Shown piece by piece: positions 43,343 to 51,148 of a DNA stretch of 64,000 bases. Position 1 is the first letter of the stretch. Each line of letters starts with the position of its first letter. Origin of the DNA: Spirosoma agri (lineage in GTDB: Bacteria; Bacteroidota; Bacteroidia; Cytophagales; Spirosomataceae); NCBI RefSeq assembly GCF_010747415.1, contig NZ_JAAGNZ010000008.1, forward strand, positions 1-64,000, given 5' to 3'. Below the pieces are notes generated by a model. It saw only the letters and a program-made list of their open reading frames with translations. It did no database searches and was not told the DNA's origin. A program made the position numbers and the translations under genes.

Positions 43343-45910
43343 ATGTGGCTAAGAACTACCGTTTATTTATTTTTCCTAACGACAATCGTCACGTACGCTC
43401 AAACGCCGGGTGGTACAATCAATCCGACAGTCCCGGTTCAATCGGGCCAACCGGTTTCCCCTTCTGGAGGGGAAAATCCAGTTAAAGGCAATGCAAAAAT
43501 TTCGGGTTGTGCTATTGATTCGACCATGACCAAAGCGGTCGAATTTGCCAATGTAGCTTTATATGAAACCACAAGTGGGAAATTAGTGAATGGAGCGGTG
43601 GCTGATGAAAAGGGGAGATTCTTGCTCACTCGTATTGCGCCGGGCTCTTATCGGCTACTCATTTCGTTTCTGGGTTATAACGCCAAGAGCGTTGACAATA
43701 TCGTTTTGACAAAGGGGCAGGCTAAAGACATTGGGGTCGTTCGACTAACGGCCAGTACCCGCACCTTGAATGAAGTAACCGTCGCTGGTAAGAAAGCCCT
43801 GGTGGAAGACAAAGTCGATCGGCTGGTCTATAATGCCGATAGCGATCTGGCCGCGAAAGGGGGAGACGCCACTGATATTCTTAAAAAAGTACCCATGCTC
43901 TCCGTTGACCTGCTGGGGAACGTAACGCTACAGGGCAGTTCCAGTGTCCGGGTCTTGATTAATAACAAGCCGTCGTCTATCCTGGCCGGTAATCTGGCCG
44001 ATGCCTTACGGCAAATACCCGCCGATCTCATCAAAACGGTCGAAGTTATTACCTCGCCCTCGGCTAAATACGATTCGGAAGGAAGTGGTGGTATTATCAA
44101 CATTATTACCAAGAAGAATACGCTCCAGGGCCTGCATCTCGACGTTGATAGCGGCCTGGGCAATCGGAATGCAACTCTGGGGTTAAATGGTAGTTTCCGA
44201 AAAGGTAAATTAGGACTTAACCTCAATGGGAATGGCCGTCTAGTTTATAATCCATCGGCATCGGATTTAAATCAAACAACCTACTTGGCATCAGGAGCCA
44301 CGCCGGTTCGTACAAATCAGCACATTGATGCCTTTGACAAAGGAGTATTTGCCCAATATGCGCTGGGGCTGGATTATGATCTGGCGAAAAACCAATCGCT
44401 AACGGCTGGCGTACGGCTGGGTATTCGGAACTTAAACCAGGATCAACACCAGTCGACAACGATCCTATCTAATGAACCCATGGCTCTTCCCTCAAAACGG
44501 GATGTGTATAGCCAAAACTTATCCAATTCAATTGATGTCAACGTCGACTACTTGCATACGTACGCAGGTACCGGTGATGGATCTAAGAAGGAGTTTAGCC
44601 TGTCAACTCAATATAGCCAGAATAAGCTGACCAACAATTTCGACGCTAACCAACTGGATACCCTTGGTTTGATCAAAACCCGGCAGCGAAACCTGAATGA
44701 TGCGACGAACAAGGAGTTCATTCTCCAGGCAGATTATCAGGTACTTGTCAGTGAGCGCTTTCAACTGGAGTTCGGTGGAAAAAATACCCTTCGTCAGGTA
44801 ACCAGTCTCTACCAATATCTGCTGGCCAGTCCTACTTCTACCTTCGCCACCGATGACAGCCGTCCGTCTGGCTCGCTTACGTATGATCAGAACATTGCGG
44901 CTGCTTATGTATCAACCACGTTTACGACACGCAGTAAACTAGCCATTATGACGGGCTTACGGTATGAGTATACCAGCATTCAGGCCCGGACCGGAGGGTC
45001 CCAGACTGGAGGGTCCCGGACTGGTGGGTCGTCTACTGGTGGGCAGGGTTCAATCTCAATTCCCGATTACGGACGATTATTACCCAGCATCAATCTGTCC
45101 AAGAAAATCGGGGAAGGCACTACCGTAAAACTGGCTTATACCCGACGCATTCGACGGCCGTTTATCGACGACTTGAATCCCAACTTCAATACGGTCAATC
45201 CCCTCAATATTCGGATCGGTAATCCGTATTTGAAACCCGAAACCGTTGATCGAATTGAAGCAGGCTATAGTACGCAGGTGAAGAAAACGTATTTGAATTT
45301 TACGCTCTACACCCGACTCAATACAGACGATATTCAATCGATCAGTCAACGCTCGGATACGTTGGTGGGGGCTGTCGTGACGCGGGTTACCAACCTGGGT
45401 AAAGAATATAACTACGGATCTAATTTATTTGCTACGGTCAATATTACACCCCGGTGGAGTGTAAATGGCAACATAGATGTGATGTACCGCTTTATTCAGG
45501 GCTTAACGCTGGACATCAATGGTCTGTCGACTCTGATCAGCAATCAGGGTTTCCGGTGGGGAGGTCGCATGGATACGCAATTGCAACTCGATAAAGGCTG
45601 GGCTGTTCAGGCCAATATCGGGTATCGGGGCAAAGACATTAATTTGCAAGGCTACCGAATTGGTTTTGCTCAATATTCGCTGGGTGCGCGAAAAGATTTT
45701 AGCAATAAGCGAGGCAGTCTAGGGATTGCGGCTGAAAATTTTCTAACCCGAGGCATGGGCTTTACATCGGTACTGAATTCGGCTCAGTTTGATCAGGATT
45801 TCCGGCAGTACATCTATAACGCCAGTGTTCGGGCAACGTTCAGTTACAAGCTTGGTAGTCTGAATGGGGCAAAGGTGAAGAAAAATAAGTCTCTGGGTGA
45901 CGAAAATTGA
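43343..45910 (+). CDS. TonB-dependent receptor-like outer-membrane protein (OMP beta-barrel family)
   Basis: Outer-membrane protein of 855 residues. It starts at ATG 43343, giving a good signal peptide (MWLRTTVYLFFLTTIVTYAQ). After a low-complexity segment, residues about 50-125 form a CarboxypepD_reg-like domain (SGCAIDSTMTKAVEFANVAL). A plug follows (VEDKVDRLVYNADSDLAAKG, IITSPSAKYDSEGSGGIINII as a TonB-plug motif), and then an outer-membrane protein beta-barrel-3-type barrel with YLKPETVDRIEAGYS. A pentapeptide repeat (TGGSx) lies in a probable extracellular loop around residue 550. Members of this family usually lack the TonB box of transporters, and their ligands are unknown. The gene stands alone. 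Confidence 0.88.
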   Translation: MWLRTTVYLFFLTTIVTYAQTPGGTINPTVPVQSGQPVSPSGGENPVKGNAKISGCAIDSTMTKAVEFANVALYETTSGKLVNGAVADEKGRFLLTRIAPGSYRLLISFLGYNAKSVDNIVLTKGQAKDIGVVRLTASTRTLNEVTVAGKKALVEDKVDRLVYNADSDLAAKGGDATDILKKVPMLSVDLLGNVTLQGSSSVRVLINNKPSSILAGNLADALRQIPADLIKTVEVITSPSAKYDSEGSGGIINIITKKNTLQGLHLDVDSGLGNRNATLGLNGSFRKGKLGLNLNGNGRLVYNPSASDLNQTTYLASGATPVRTNQHIDAFDKGVFAQYALGLDYDLAKNQSLTAGVRLGIRNLNQDQHQSTTILSNEPMALPSKRDVYSQNLSNSIDVNVDYLHTYAGTGDGSKKEFSLSTQYSQNKLTNNFDANQLDTLGLIKTRQRNLNDATNKEFILQADYQVLVSERFQLEFGGKNTLRQVTSLYQYLLASPTSTFATDDSRPSGSLTYDQNIAAAYVSTTFTTRSKLAIMTGLRYEYTSIQARTGGSQTGGSRTGGSSTGGQGSISIPDYGRLLPSINLSKKIGEGTTVKLAYTRRIRRPFIDDLNPNFNTVNPLNIRIGNPYLKPETVDRIEAGYSTQVKKTYLNFTLYTRLNTDDIQSISQRSDTLVGAVVTRVTNLGKEYNYGSNLFATVNITPRWSVNGNIDVMYRFIQGLTLDINGLSTLISNQGFRWGGRMDTQLQLDKGWAVQANIGYRGKDINLQGYRIGFAQYSLGARKDFSNKRGSLGIAAENFLTRGMGFTSVLNSAQFDQDFRQYIYNASVRATFSYKLGSLNGAKVKKNKSLGDEN
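44990..45046 (+). repeat. 15-bp minisatellite inside the receptor gene
   Basis: Almost four tandem 15-bp units (44990, 45005, 45020, and a 12-bp partial at 45035), each ACYGGWGGGTCnnnn-like, encoding TGGSQ-TGGSR-TGGSS-TGGQG. Being a multiple of 3, copy-number change would alter loop length without a frameshift. Confidence 0.7.
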
Positions 45911-46199
45911 TTGCATACTTTGAAAGAGCATAAGTTAACCGCTAGGCAACGGGCAACTTATTTCCGGATAAGATAGTTTATCAACCCTCTTTTAAAAGGT
46001 ACTATACTGGTAAAATACTATTTTAACGTGTATTCAATCGACTGTGGCCACTAAGTTAGTCCAGCTGTTTTCGGGTAGAAGGGTCTACAGGAATACACTA
46101 AGGCTATTGTCGAATTTGGTGATTGATAAGGCAGGAGGAATAGATGCAGCGAAGAGATGCCCAAGCCATCCTGTAATTAGCCAGATAAAGGGCAAACCA

Positions 46200-47381
46200 T
46201 CAGGTCGTCAGTGGTAATAACAACGTAATGGTCGTGCCCTGGCCCGGTTTGGATTCTGCCCGAATGACGCCCTGGTGGCGTTCGACAATCTTTTTGGCTA
46301 ACGATAAGCCTAACCCAATTCCTGGCGAGTGCGGGTCTAGTTTCTTCAAGATGCCGAAAATCTCTTCCCGATACTGGTTATTAAAGCCAATCCCATTGTC
46401 GCTCACCACAATCCGCGCGTAGTTGATGTATTGATACTTGTCAGGGGTCGTTTGATACCGGTTCTGACTCACCACACTACCGCTGATGGCCACCACGGAG
46501 GACACGTTCAACCGTCGAAACTTCACCGCGTTATTCAGTAAATGGCCAAATAAATTCAGTAACTCCCCTCGATTCCCGACGATGGTCGGTAAACTGCTCA
46601 CGTCGAATCGAATGCCCGGTGAGCTGTAGTTCGCTATCGTTTGGGCAATCAGGTCCGTTAAATCGACCGATTCATCGGCTGATCGGATTGAGTCAAACGT
46701 GAAATATAGCTGCAAATCGTGGATGAGCTGGCGCAAGCGGGTACTAGCCCTGACAATGCCTTTCAGTCCCCGCTGACCCAGCTTCGTCCACTGATTCATC
46801 GGTTCCTGTTCTAGCACACTGGCCAACAGATTAATCTTACGCAGGGGCTCCTGTAAGTCATGGGCGATAATCCGTCCAAATTGCTTTAACTCATCATTGC
46901 GTTGTTTGAGATTGGTTACCTGGCGGTCCAACTCGGCCTGATGCAGTTCCAGTTGCTGCTGGAGCACCATTAACTCATCGTTGCGCAGTAAAGCCTGCTC
47001 GGCCGCCTGCTTACTGGCCAACAGTTCCTGCTCGTATTGTCGGCGCTGATAAACCGGTATCAGACACAGGTAAAGGAAGCCTTCCCCCGAAGCATCTTCC
47101 TGACGAACGGCATTGAGCAAGACCGGAATGCGTACTCCGGACTGAGATTGTAGGGTCAGGTAGAGTTCATTGGCCAGTTTGCCTAGGGCGATAATGGGAT
47201 ACAGGTTCGTCTGAAAGTAGATCCGACTCGCCCGGGTTAACATCACCTCCACCCGCTGACCGATCAGGACGCCTGGGGCATAACCCAACAATTGTTCGGC
47301 AAAGGGATTCAGATACACGATCTCATTCTCCCCATTCAATCGCACCAGGCCTCCCGGCATTAACATCGCAATATCCTGCAT
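46200..47381 (-). CDS. PAS-domain sensor histidine kinase, partner of RsbQ-like hydrolase
   Basis: Soluble kinase of 393 residues without membrane segments. Residues 1-110 are a PAS domain (LVRLNGENEIVYLNPFAEQL; later TRASRIYFQTNLYPIIALG and SGVRIPVLLNAVRQ). That last pattern is also seen in PAS domains of bacterial signalling proteins linked to RsbQ-type hydrolases. A coiled coil follows (120-168), then a HisKA-like domain with GRIIAHDLQEPLRK (His174), and a HATPase domain with LLNNAVKFRR, SDNGIGF and GIGLGLSLAKK. It starts 3 bp after the stop of the hydrolase gene, so the two are co-expressed. No response regulator is attached or adjacent. Confidence 0.9.
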   Translation of the reverse strand: MQDIAMLMPGGLVRLNGENEIVYLNPFAEQLLGYAPGVLIGQRVEVMLTRASRIYFQTNLYPIIALGKLANELYLTLQSQSGVRIPVLLNAVRQEDASGEGFLYLCLIPVYQRRQYEQELLASKQAAEQALLRNDELMVLQQQLELHQAELDRQVTNLKQRNDELKQFGRIIAHDLQEPLRKINLLASVLEQEPMNQWTKLGQRGLKGIVRASTRLRQLIHDLQLYFTFDSIRSADESVDLTDLIAQTIANYSSPGIRFDVSSLPTIVGNRGELLNLFGHLLNNAVKFRRLNVSSVVAISGSVVSQNRYQTTPDKYQYINYARIVVSDNGIGFNNQYREEIFGILKKLDPHSPGIGLGLSLAKKIVERHQGVIRAESKPGQGTTITLLLPLTT

Positions 47382-47384
47382 AGA

Positions 47385-48197
47385 CTACGAGTTGGTCGCT
47401 TGCAGATAGTGCTGGATAGCCGCAATGGTTTCAGCAGGGGCACTGACGTGAGGGGAGTGTCCCTGGGCCTGAATTACCCGCAAGGTGTTATGGGGTATAT
47501 GCTGCGCCATGTACTCGCCCACAGCAACGGGCGCAATATCATCGGCGATCGACTGAATAATTAAAACCGGTCGCCCAATCTTCGCTAAGTCCAGTCGGTT
47601 GTCGCCCAGGAAGGTTAACCGGGCAAACTGCTGCGCTATGGCCTGGTCTGTGGCGCAAAAACTGTGGATGAGTTCCTGGCCTAGCTCGGGCCGTTCCTTA
47701 TTGGCCATGATGGCAGGACCCATGACGGTGGCCCAGCCAAAAAAATTACTGTCCATCGTGTCCAGTAATTCCTCAATATCGGCTCGCTCGAAGCCCCCCG
47801 TATAGCCTTCCTCATTGATATAGTGGGGCGATGGGCTCACCATAATCAGTCGTTCGAAGCGATCGGGTTCCTGGATGGAGGCTAACAAGCCAATCATACT
47901 GCTCACCGAATGACCGACAAAAATAATCTGTTCTAGGTCCAGATCCTGACAGATATCGAGCACATCCTGGGCATAGCCTTGCAAGCTGGCGTAGCGTTCG
48001 CGATTATAAGCCTCACGGGAGGCTTTGCCATGGCCGATATAGTCAAATCGGATGACTTGATAGTGGGCTTCAAAGGCGGTGGCTACATAGCGCCACATGT
48101 GCTGGTCACAGCCAAATCCATGCGCAAACAAGATTGGTTGGGTGCCTTTACCGGTAACGGTTATATTGTAACGGTTCCTAATGGTCTGGGTCATCAT
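47385..48197 (-). CDS. RsbQ-like alpha/beta hydrolase
   Basis: Protein of 270 residues closely resembling Bacillus RsbQ in length and motifs: HGFGCDQHMW near the start, RFDYIGHGKAS, GYAQDVLDICQDLDL, nucleophile GHSVSS, SPSPHYINEEGY, and GHSPHVSAP with the catalytic His; the acid is in SIADDIAP. The ATG pair at 48192-48197 is chosen as start because a good promoter-like element lies at 48246-48253, and the longer frame would begin before it. RsbQ binds or hydrolyses a small hydrophobic ligand and activates the PAS-domain phosphatase RsbP; plant strigolactone and karrikin receptors share this fold. Here the PAS partner is a histidine kinase encoded 3 bp downstream, so the ligand probably controls that kinase. 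Confidence 0.88.
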   Translation of the reverse strand: MMTQTIRNRYNITVTGKGTQPILFAHGFGCDQHMWRYVATAFEAHYQVIRFDYIGHGKASREAYNRERYASLQGYAQDVLDICQDLDLEQIIFVGHSVSSMIGLLASIQEPDRFERLIMVSPSPHYINEEGYTGGFERADIEELLDTMDSNFFGWATVMGPAIMANKERPELGQELIHSFCATDQAIAQQFARLTFLGDNRLDLAKIGRPVLIIQSIADDIAPVAVGEYMAQHIPHNTLRVIQAQGHSPHVSAPAETIAAIQHYLQATNS

Positions 48198-48245
48198 TCC
48201 GGTGTACCTGATGTAATCGTTACCCAACGACTCAGCATTTTTACT

Positions 48246-48253
48246 CAAAGATA
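48246..48253 (-). promoter_or_regulatory. -7 promoter element of the RsbQ-like/PAS kinase operon
   Basis: On the minus strand this reads TATCTTTG, an exact TAnnTTTG match. A TTG lies 16 bp further upstream (CAA at 48270-48272 on the plus strand). It is 48 bp before the ATG pair at 48192-48197 and so favours that start over the longer frame beginning at 48272. Confidence 0.6.
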
Positions 48254-48272
48254 CGTAATCTGCTTCAACCAA

Positions 48273-48805
48273 TACGGCTAAACGAGGTCTGATCGGTTAG
48301 CAACCCCTACATCCACTCGTTTTAGGAAGGATGCTGATCGTCAAGAGGACAGGGTGATGGGCGGACTAGAATTGCATCAGAATATTGAAGCGAATAAAGT
48401 GCAGCGGCAAAAAGCAATTCCGTTTATCTCCGATTAAAGGCAGGATAAGACAGTTTTGTGTCGTCCGGGATAAAGTTGTCTGTTGTCTTCTGCGCATATA
48501 GACCAGACTACCGGTTACTCCAATAGGATTGGGTGTACCTATGGGAAAATTCTACCTTTGGAGTTCGAACTGACCGACCAGCAGGGCAGTTAAAATATGC
48601 GGGTCGGAAATGTATTGCATATCGCCTATATCGGCCTTCACGTGCGGCAAGCAAGATATAGTAATGATGTAGGGACGTCCGCCAATCCAGTCGCTGTACT
48701 TAAACAAACTGAATTGGGCACCAGTAAACCCCGGAAACACCTCTGCCAACAATGGTAGTGCCGAATTTCATATATTTATCGATTGAGGTTGAGTGGAGTG
48801 GTAGC
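48273..48805. other. Intergenic stretch after the DyP remnant
   Basis: About 530 bp with no recognised gene. A minus-strand frame at 48552-48752 of 66 residues (TTG start) has no known similarity. It may be the remains of a gene that once followed the DyP gene. Confidence 0.4.
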
Positions 48806-49650
48806 TTACGCCGACATACCCGCCATCAGGCGGATTGTGGTGAGACTGGGCAGAAGACAGTAGGCGGTGCCCGTGTCTGAATCATCAATGGCAACTGATT
48901 GATTATAATCGGTTCTTCATTTTCGACCGGAATAGTAAAGCTGGTGGTTTGGTTGCTCAGCTTATTCGGATTACGGTTCCCAAGCACCGCATCCTGCGGG
49001 AACAGTTTAAGTCCGGCCAGGTCTGAAGCAAAGTTATTGGTATTCATCCAGCCATAAATCTTTTCAAACTGCCGGGAAAAACTGCCGCATAAGAATAAAC
49101 CAATCAATCCCCGGTCAATGCCGTCATCCGCTGTTCCGGTCACCGTTGGGCCATACGGCATCCCCCGCCGAACAATGCGCGGGGGAGTCGCTCCCTCAAT
49201 GGGCGTCAGGTGCTCATCGCGTGGGTTGGCCACGCGGGTGTGAGCCGAATAAGGGCATTTGTTCGTACTCAATACGTCCTTATATCTGCTCGTATCGGCA
49301 GACTCGGTGTAGCTGAACAGTTCCCCCTTCTCAGTAGCCGGATCGGGGGTATTGGGACTTAATATAAGGGGTGACCCGTTTCGCCAGCGCCCCATCAATT
49401 TAGCCGCCAGCCATTCCTGGGCATCGTCGGGTGTGCCGCCGATGATGGGTGTTATAACAGATGTCTGATCCTGAAGCAGTTTGTTGAAAGTGGCTACATC
49501 TTGATATAGAATTCGGAAGGCGTTATAGCAGCCATTAAAGGCGAAACTTCCCGCTGATCCGGTCGTTGGTCCGGGTTGTATCAGCGAGGTACCCGGGCTG
49601 TAGCCAATCAGGAAATTAGCCAAGTCCCCTTGGTCTTGGTCAGCCGGAGT
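48806..49650 (-). pseudogene. DyP-type peroxidase, truncated and frameshifted
   Basis: The main frame encodes the C-terminal half of a DyP-type heme peroxidase: EWLAAKLMGRWRNGSPLILS, then CPYSAHTRVANPRDE with the proximal heme His, then IVRRGMPYG, then GLIGLFLCGSFSRQFEKIYG. It starts after a TAG at 49651-49653, and the N-terminal half with the GXXDG catalytic motif is missing. Near 48880 the protein continues in another frame as GTAYCLLPSLTTIRLM, the typical DyP C-terminus, ending at TAA 48806-48808. So there is both a 5' truncation and a late frameshift. Intact relatives oxidise dyes and peroxides using heme. Confidence 0.8.
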
Positions 49651-49745
49651 CTAGGAAATCTTGCCCCCCGCAACCGTGCTGCCTGACGAAAAACTGTCCA
49701 GTTACACGGTCTACCAAAAGGTGTGAAAAGAGGGAGAAAGCGGTG

Positions 49746-50345
49746 TTATTTCAGGCCATAGTACGCCTTGACAGCTTCGAAGTCGCTGTAATTAACAGCC
49801 GCTTGTCGCCCGTTGACAGTAATCGTATTGGCTGCCGGGATAATTAATACCTTTGCCAGAGTGACACTTGTAAGACTTGTCCCCGAAGTACGAGAAATAT
49901 AAATTCCAACTAATTGATCGGAAGATTCTGAATAAACAGAATAGGTAAAAACATCCTCAATGCCAAAACCTATCGTTGCTGGTATTTGCCATACTATAGG
50001 TCCTGTAAACGAAAATTGCAGATACACAATAATAACACTTTTATCTACAACTGCTTTTGTAATGCTTCTGGGTAACAATAGGGTATAAAAGGTACTGTTA
50101 TTCTTGCTGAGTGTAAAAGAGGTAGGATATGTAACCATTGTCACGCTAGAGGTGCCACTCACGCCAGCGACACCGCTGGCACCCGTTGGCCCCGTTGCAC
50201 CGGTGGCTCCAGTCGTGCCAACACCTGTGGCACCGGTGTCACCTTTGGGCCCTACATCACCTTTACAGGCAGCTAAGAATATAGTAATAGTTAATACCAG
50301 GCATAACGGCCCGAAAAATTTGGTAAGTGTGGTGTTAAACAGCAT
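49746..50345 (-). CDS. Collagen-like repeat lipoprotein
   Basis: Protein of 199 residues. The signal ends in lipobox LAAC (Cys27), then a collagen-like Gly-X-Y run of about 12 triplets (GDVGPKGDTGATG, then GATGATGPTGASGVAGVSG). The remaining 135 residues look like a beta-rich domain (TSFTLSKNNSTFYTLLLP; FTGPIVWQIPATIGFG). The bacterial collagen-like repeat is expected to trimerise and project the C-terminal domain from the cell surface. Proteins of this layout occur widely in Bacteroidota; their function is not established. Neighbours on both sides are decayed. Confidence 0.8.
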   Translation of the reverse strand: MLFNTTLTKFFGPLCLVLTITIFLAACKGDVGPKGDTGATGVGTTGATGATGPTGASGVAGVSGTSSVTMVTYPTSFTLSKNNSTFYTLLLPRSITKAVVDKSVIIVYLQFSFTGPIVWQIPATIGFGIEDVFTYSVYSESSDQLVGIYISRTSGTSLTSVTLAKVLIIPAANTITVNGRQAAVNYSDFEAVKAYYGLK

Positions 50346-50373
50346 AACGTAAACCGTTTTAGAATGGTAAAAG

Positions 50374-50640
50374 CTACCCGTTTGGGTGCATCAAAGGTGA
50401 TAGGTTACTGGGCAATAGACTTAGTGATTTGGGGCATGACGTCTTAAAGGCGATTAAACCGGCGGTTTGCGTCACGCTCTGACCTATACGTAACAAGTCA
50501 ATGGCTCTGTCCAGCCTGTATTGTTGCATCAAATTAATTGGGGCCAGCCCAGTGAGACTCTGCACCTTTCGGTAAAGCATTTTGTAATTTATAGCCAATT
50601 CACTGGCCATCCAGTTGACATTAATCGAAGGGTCATCTAG
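50374..50640 (-). pseudogene. AraC-type DNA-binding domain remnant
   Basis: The open frame follows a TAA (50641-50643). It begins DDPSINVNWMASELAINYKM and continues LYRKVQSLTGLAPINLMQQY, matching the C-terminal AraC domain of the hybrid regulator at 51149-55231 (34 of 65 positions identical by eye). After TAGLIAFK the sequence departs from the family, so the second helix-turn-helix is lost to a frameshift. It is probably the tail of an ancient second hybrid regulator gene. Confidence 0.7.
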
Positions 50641-50960
50641 TTAATGGGTTTAATTTGCCAATACCCTGAGCTGGCACCCATTTTAGCGCCCTCTTTGAGC
50701 ACGAAAAGCCATGGGTAACCTAAAGTTGGGAGAGGCAAACCATAGATTGATTCCGTATTCATTCGCCGGGCATCGTTGGTAACGAACACCTTTTCATGAA
50801 CCGATTCGGAGTCTACACCCGTACCAGTCTCGGCTGGGGCCAAAGGACCTAGCTTACTGATACGGGTGGCCTGTAAAACCGATGAGCAGGCTCCTAAACA
50901 ACTCAATGAAATCAGCCCTAAAAATCGAACCAGTAAACCTGTAACGAAGGGTATCTTCAT
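50637..50960 (-). CDS. Small lipoprotein of unknown function
   Basis: Protein of 107 residues starting at ATG 50960, which gives a lipoprotein signal with lipobox LGAC near residue 24. The mature part is short, with SESVHEKVFVTNDARRMN and PTLGYPWLFVLKEGAKMGAS. No domain is recognised. A longer frame (start at 51071) would put 37 residues before the signal, which is unlikely. Its 3' end touches the AraC remnant. It may be a fragment of a larger gene. Confidence 0.5.
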   Translation of the reverse strand: MKIPFVTGLLVRFLGLISLSCLGACSSVLQATRISKLGPLAPAETGTGVDSESVHEKVFVTNDARRMNTESIYGLPLPTLGYPWLFVLKEGAKMGASSGYWQIKPIN

Positions 50961-51148
50961 GGATGATAAAGCGACAACGGAGCGCTCGATGACTATTAGT
51001 ACTCCGGAATAAGTTAAAATAGTGTGGATAGACGGTCTGTTCGAGTAGGCCAAAGGTGATGAGGGTTTCATCGATATCCTGTCAGATTGGGGGCCAATGT
51101 CGTCGGATTGGGGGCATTCTGCCCGTGGAACTAGAAAAAGGGGACAAA

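Noticed and set aside
48552-48752. 66-codon minus-strand frame
   Set aside because: TTG start, no similarity and no coding context beyond the nearby DyP remnant.
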